DNA of 26,519 nt from an uncultured Collinsella sp. (GTDB taxonomy: Bacteria > Actinomycetota > Coriobacteriia > Coriobacteriales > Coriobacteriaceae), in the NCBI GenBank assembly GCA_958350755.1, contig CATWID010000023.1, positions 1-26,519 on the forward strand. The letters are read 5' to 3'. Within the stretch, counting starts at the first letter, position 1; each line of letters opens with the position of its first letter. The notes beneath the pieces were generated by a model that did not search any database, was not told the origin of the DNA, and saw nothing but the letters and a program-made list of their open reading frames with translations. The position numbers were made by a program, and so were the translations under genes. This document shows, piece by piece, positions 24,596 to 26,519 of the stretch.

Positions 24596-26519
24596 ATGGG
24601 TCCTCGCCAACGACAGGGACGCAGCCGTTCAAAGACGCATGCTCTGCCCATAATCCTGCTCTCGTTTTTGGGCTTTCTGCTGATTGCGGGCGTGGCATTT
24701 GGCATCGGCATGGTCGGCAACGTCAACCGCTGGCTGTCCGATCTGCCCGACTACACCGACGCCAACGCGTATCTGGTGAGCGAGCCCACCGAGATCGTCG
24801 ACTGCAACGGCAACAAGATCGCGAGCTTCTACACGCAAAACCGCAAGTCTATCACCAAGGACGAGGTCTCCCCCTACGTGCTGCAGGGCACCGTTGACGT
24901 CGAGGACGAGCGCTTCTACGAGCACGGCGGTATCGACCTGTGGGGTATCGCGCGTGCTGCGGTGGCAACCCTCGGCGGCGGGCACGAAGGCGCCTCGACG
25001 ATCACCCAGCAGCTTGTGCGCAACACCATCCTGCAGGAGGAGCAATTCGACTCGACCATTGAGCGTAAGGTGCGCGAGGCCTACATCGCCATCAAGATGG
25101 AGGACATGTACTCCAAAGACGAGATCCTCATGATGTACCTCAACACCATCTATTACGGCCACGGCGCCTACGGCATCGAGGCCGCAGCCGAGACCTATCT
25201 GTCCAAGAGCGCCGCCGACCTCACCCTGAGCGAGGCCGCGCTACTCATCGGCCTTCCCAACTCGCCTTCGCAGTACGACCCCACGGTCAATCCCGATCTG
25301 GCACTGTCTCGCCGCAACAAGGTTCTCGACAACATGCTGCGCCTGGGCCACATCACCCAGGAGGAGCACGATGCCGCACAGGCCGAGCCCATCACCCTCA
25401 ACGTGACCGAAATCTCGGGCAGCGGCGTCGACGTTTACTCGCAGCCCTACTTTGTCTCCTACGTCAAGCAGCTGCTGGAGCAGGAGTTCTCGACCGACGT
25501 GCTCTTTAAGGGCGGCCTAACCGTCAAGACCACCATCGACCCCACGATGCAGCAGGTGGCAGAGAATGCCGTCCGCGAGCAGCTCGACACGCTCTCGCTT
25601 GACGGCCTGGACATGGGCATGGTCGTCGTCGACCCCAAGACCGGCTACATCAAGTGCATGGTGGGCGGCTACGACTACAACGCCGACGAGAACCACGTAA
25701 ACCATGCCACGGCCAAGCGTCCCGTCGGCTCCACCTTTAAGGCCTTTACGCTGGCAACTGCCATCCAAAACGGCATGAACCCCAACGTCACCCTCAACTG
25801 CAACTCGCCGCTCAAGGCCAAGGGCACCACGACCGAGGTCCAAAATTACGCCAACCAGAGCTACGGCAACATCACGCTTAAGCAGGCGACGGCATACTCC
25901 TCCAACACCGGCTACATCCAGGTGGCGGAAGCCGTCGGCAACAGCAAGATCATCTCGCTCGTCAAAAAGCTCGGCATCGACCCCGCCAAGGACAACATCG
26001 AGGACGTTCCCGTCATGACGCTCGGCACCGGCTCGATCTCGCCACTCGAGATGGCCGCCGCCTACGCGACGTTTGCCAACGGCGGCTACTATCGCCAGCC
26101 GATCGCCATCACCGAGATTGATTCTCGTACCGGTTCGGTGCTGTACCAGCACACCGACAATCCCTCACAGGTGCTTACCGAGGGCGAGGCCGCCGCGGTC
26201 ACCGATGTTCTGTCCGGCGTCATGAAGGGCAGCGGTACGGGTGCTGCCGGCGCCCTGAGTGTCAACCAGCCCTATGCCGGCAAGACGGGCACCACCGACA
26301 ACACCACCAACCTTTGGTTCTGCGGCTATACCCCGCAGCTGGCGTGCGCCCTGTGGACCGGCTATTCCGCGGGCGAGATCCCCATCCAAAAGTACGGCAC
26401 GGACCTGCTGGGCGACAGCACCAACCTGCCTGTCTTTAAGCGGTTTATGAACACCGTTCTGACCGGTACCGAGCGCGAGGAGTTTGCGACCGGAACGGCG
26501 CCCACCTACAAGAACAACA
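24596..26519 (+). CDS. Class A penicillin-binding protein (glycosyltransferase/transpeptidase), 3' end outside the window
   Basis: This enzyme polymerises and cross-links peptidoglycan at the outer face of the membrane. After a short basic N-terminus and one membrane segment (about 17-42) comes the GT51 domain with EDERFYEHGGID (catalytic E103) and GASTITQQLVRN. The transpeptidase domain has the nucleophile motif S379-T-F-K382 (in KRPVGSTFK), S435-S-N437 and K563-T-G565, in the expected order and spacing. All catalytic residues are present. The start has GGAGG seven bases upstream. 641 codons are inside the window without a stop; the last residues (FATGTAPTYKNN) look like the start of the usual C-terminal tail, so little is probably missing. 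It is transcribed divergently from the U32 gene across a 162-base spacer. Confidence 0.95.
   Translation, partial: MGPRQRQGRSRSKTHALPIILLSFLGFLLIAGVAFGIGMVGNVNRWLSDLPDYTDANAYLVSEPTEIVDCNGNKIASFYTQNRKSITKDEVSPYVLQGTVDVEDERFYEHGGIDLWGIARAAVATLGGGHEGASTITQQLVRNTILQEEQFDSTIERKVREAYIAIKMEDMYSKDEILMMYLNTIYYGHGAYGIEAAAETYLSKSAADLTLSEAALLIGLPNSPSQYDPTVNPDLALSRRNKVLDNMLRLGHITQEEHDAAQAEPITLNVTEISGSGVDVYSQPYFVSYVKQLLEQEFSTDVLFKGGLTVKTTIDPTMQQVAENAVREQLDTLSLDGLDMGMVVVDPKTGYIKCMVGGYDYNADENHVNHATAKRPVGSTFKAFTLATAIQNGMNPNVTLNCNSPLKAKGTTTEVQNYANQSYGNITLKQATAYSSNTGYIQVAEAVGNSKIISLVKKLGIDPAKDNIEDVPVMTLGTGSISPLEMAAAYATFANGGYYRQPIAITEIDSRTGSVLYQHTDNPSQVLTEGEAAAVTDVLSGVMKGSGTGAAGALSVNQPYAGKTGTTDNTTNLWFCGYTPQLACALWTGYSAGEIPIQKYGTDLLGDSTNLPVFKRFMNTVLTGTEREEFATGTAPTYKNN

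Overview
The window looks like a piece of a high-GC, low-oxygen Gram-positive chromosome. The best fit is an actinobacterium of the class Coriobacteriia, probably Collinsella or a close relative. Signs pointing there are a transketolase split into two adjacent genes, the secA-prfB pair, strong AAGGAG-type ribosome binding sites, GC-rich codon use, a citrate synthase in an otherwise fermentative-looking gene set, and many small intergenic palindromes. The taxonomic call is inference from gene content; no 16S rRNA or other decisive marker is present.

Left part (1-8123), almost all on the minus strand: a 5'-truncated fragment of a GluQ-like glutamyl-tRNA synthetase; the two subunits of a split transketolase with a terminator; a YitT-family membrane protein; the secA-prfB translocation/termination operon; and rpmE (ribosomal protein L31) with a structured leader. 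The RF2 gene carries an unusual codon-recognition tripeptide (SPT instead of SPF). L31 carries a long Ala/Lys/Glu-rich tail, and its leader can fold so that the ribosome binding site is partly hidden.

Middle part (8197-about 15080): an accessory island. A minus-strand operon encodes a double-length ABC permease, a stand-alone ATPase and a permease-ATPase fusion. The three permease modules share an NGxG-x3-YP(I/V) motif and look like copies of one ancestral unit. Divergently transcribed is a DUF2975 membrane protein with a YozG-type HTH regulator, behind a promoter whose -10 sits inside a perfect inverted repeat. Directly after the regulator's stop codon lies a tyrosine recombinase lacking its N-terminal part, then decayed sequence. 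The island reads as a mobile-element cargo whose integration module has decayed. Its substrate cannot be told from sequence; toxin or peptide export or immunity is a guess. This is the best candidate in the window for an undescribed system.

Right part (15159-26519): an ACT-domain protein and citrate synthase (plus strand, with terminator), two convergent Cof-type HAD phosphatases, adenine deaminase, tyrosyl-tRNA synthetase, a U32-family protein, and the first 641 codons of a class A penicillin-binding protein that runs off the right edge. The second HAD gene is bracketed by palindromic repeats with a GTCCCC core, in opposite orientations on its two sides. It also has a very stable hairpin that buries its ribosome binding site. 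A 112-bp tandem duplication next to it includes the stop codon of the adenine deaminase gene.

No tRNA, rRNA, CRISPR array, insertion sequence with intact transposase, or replication origin was seen.
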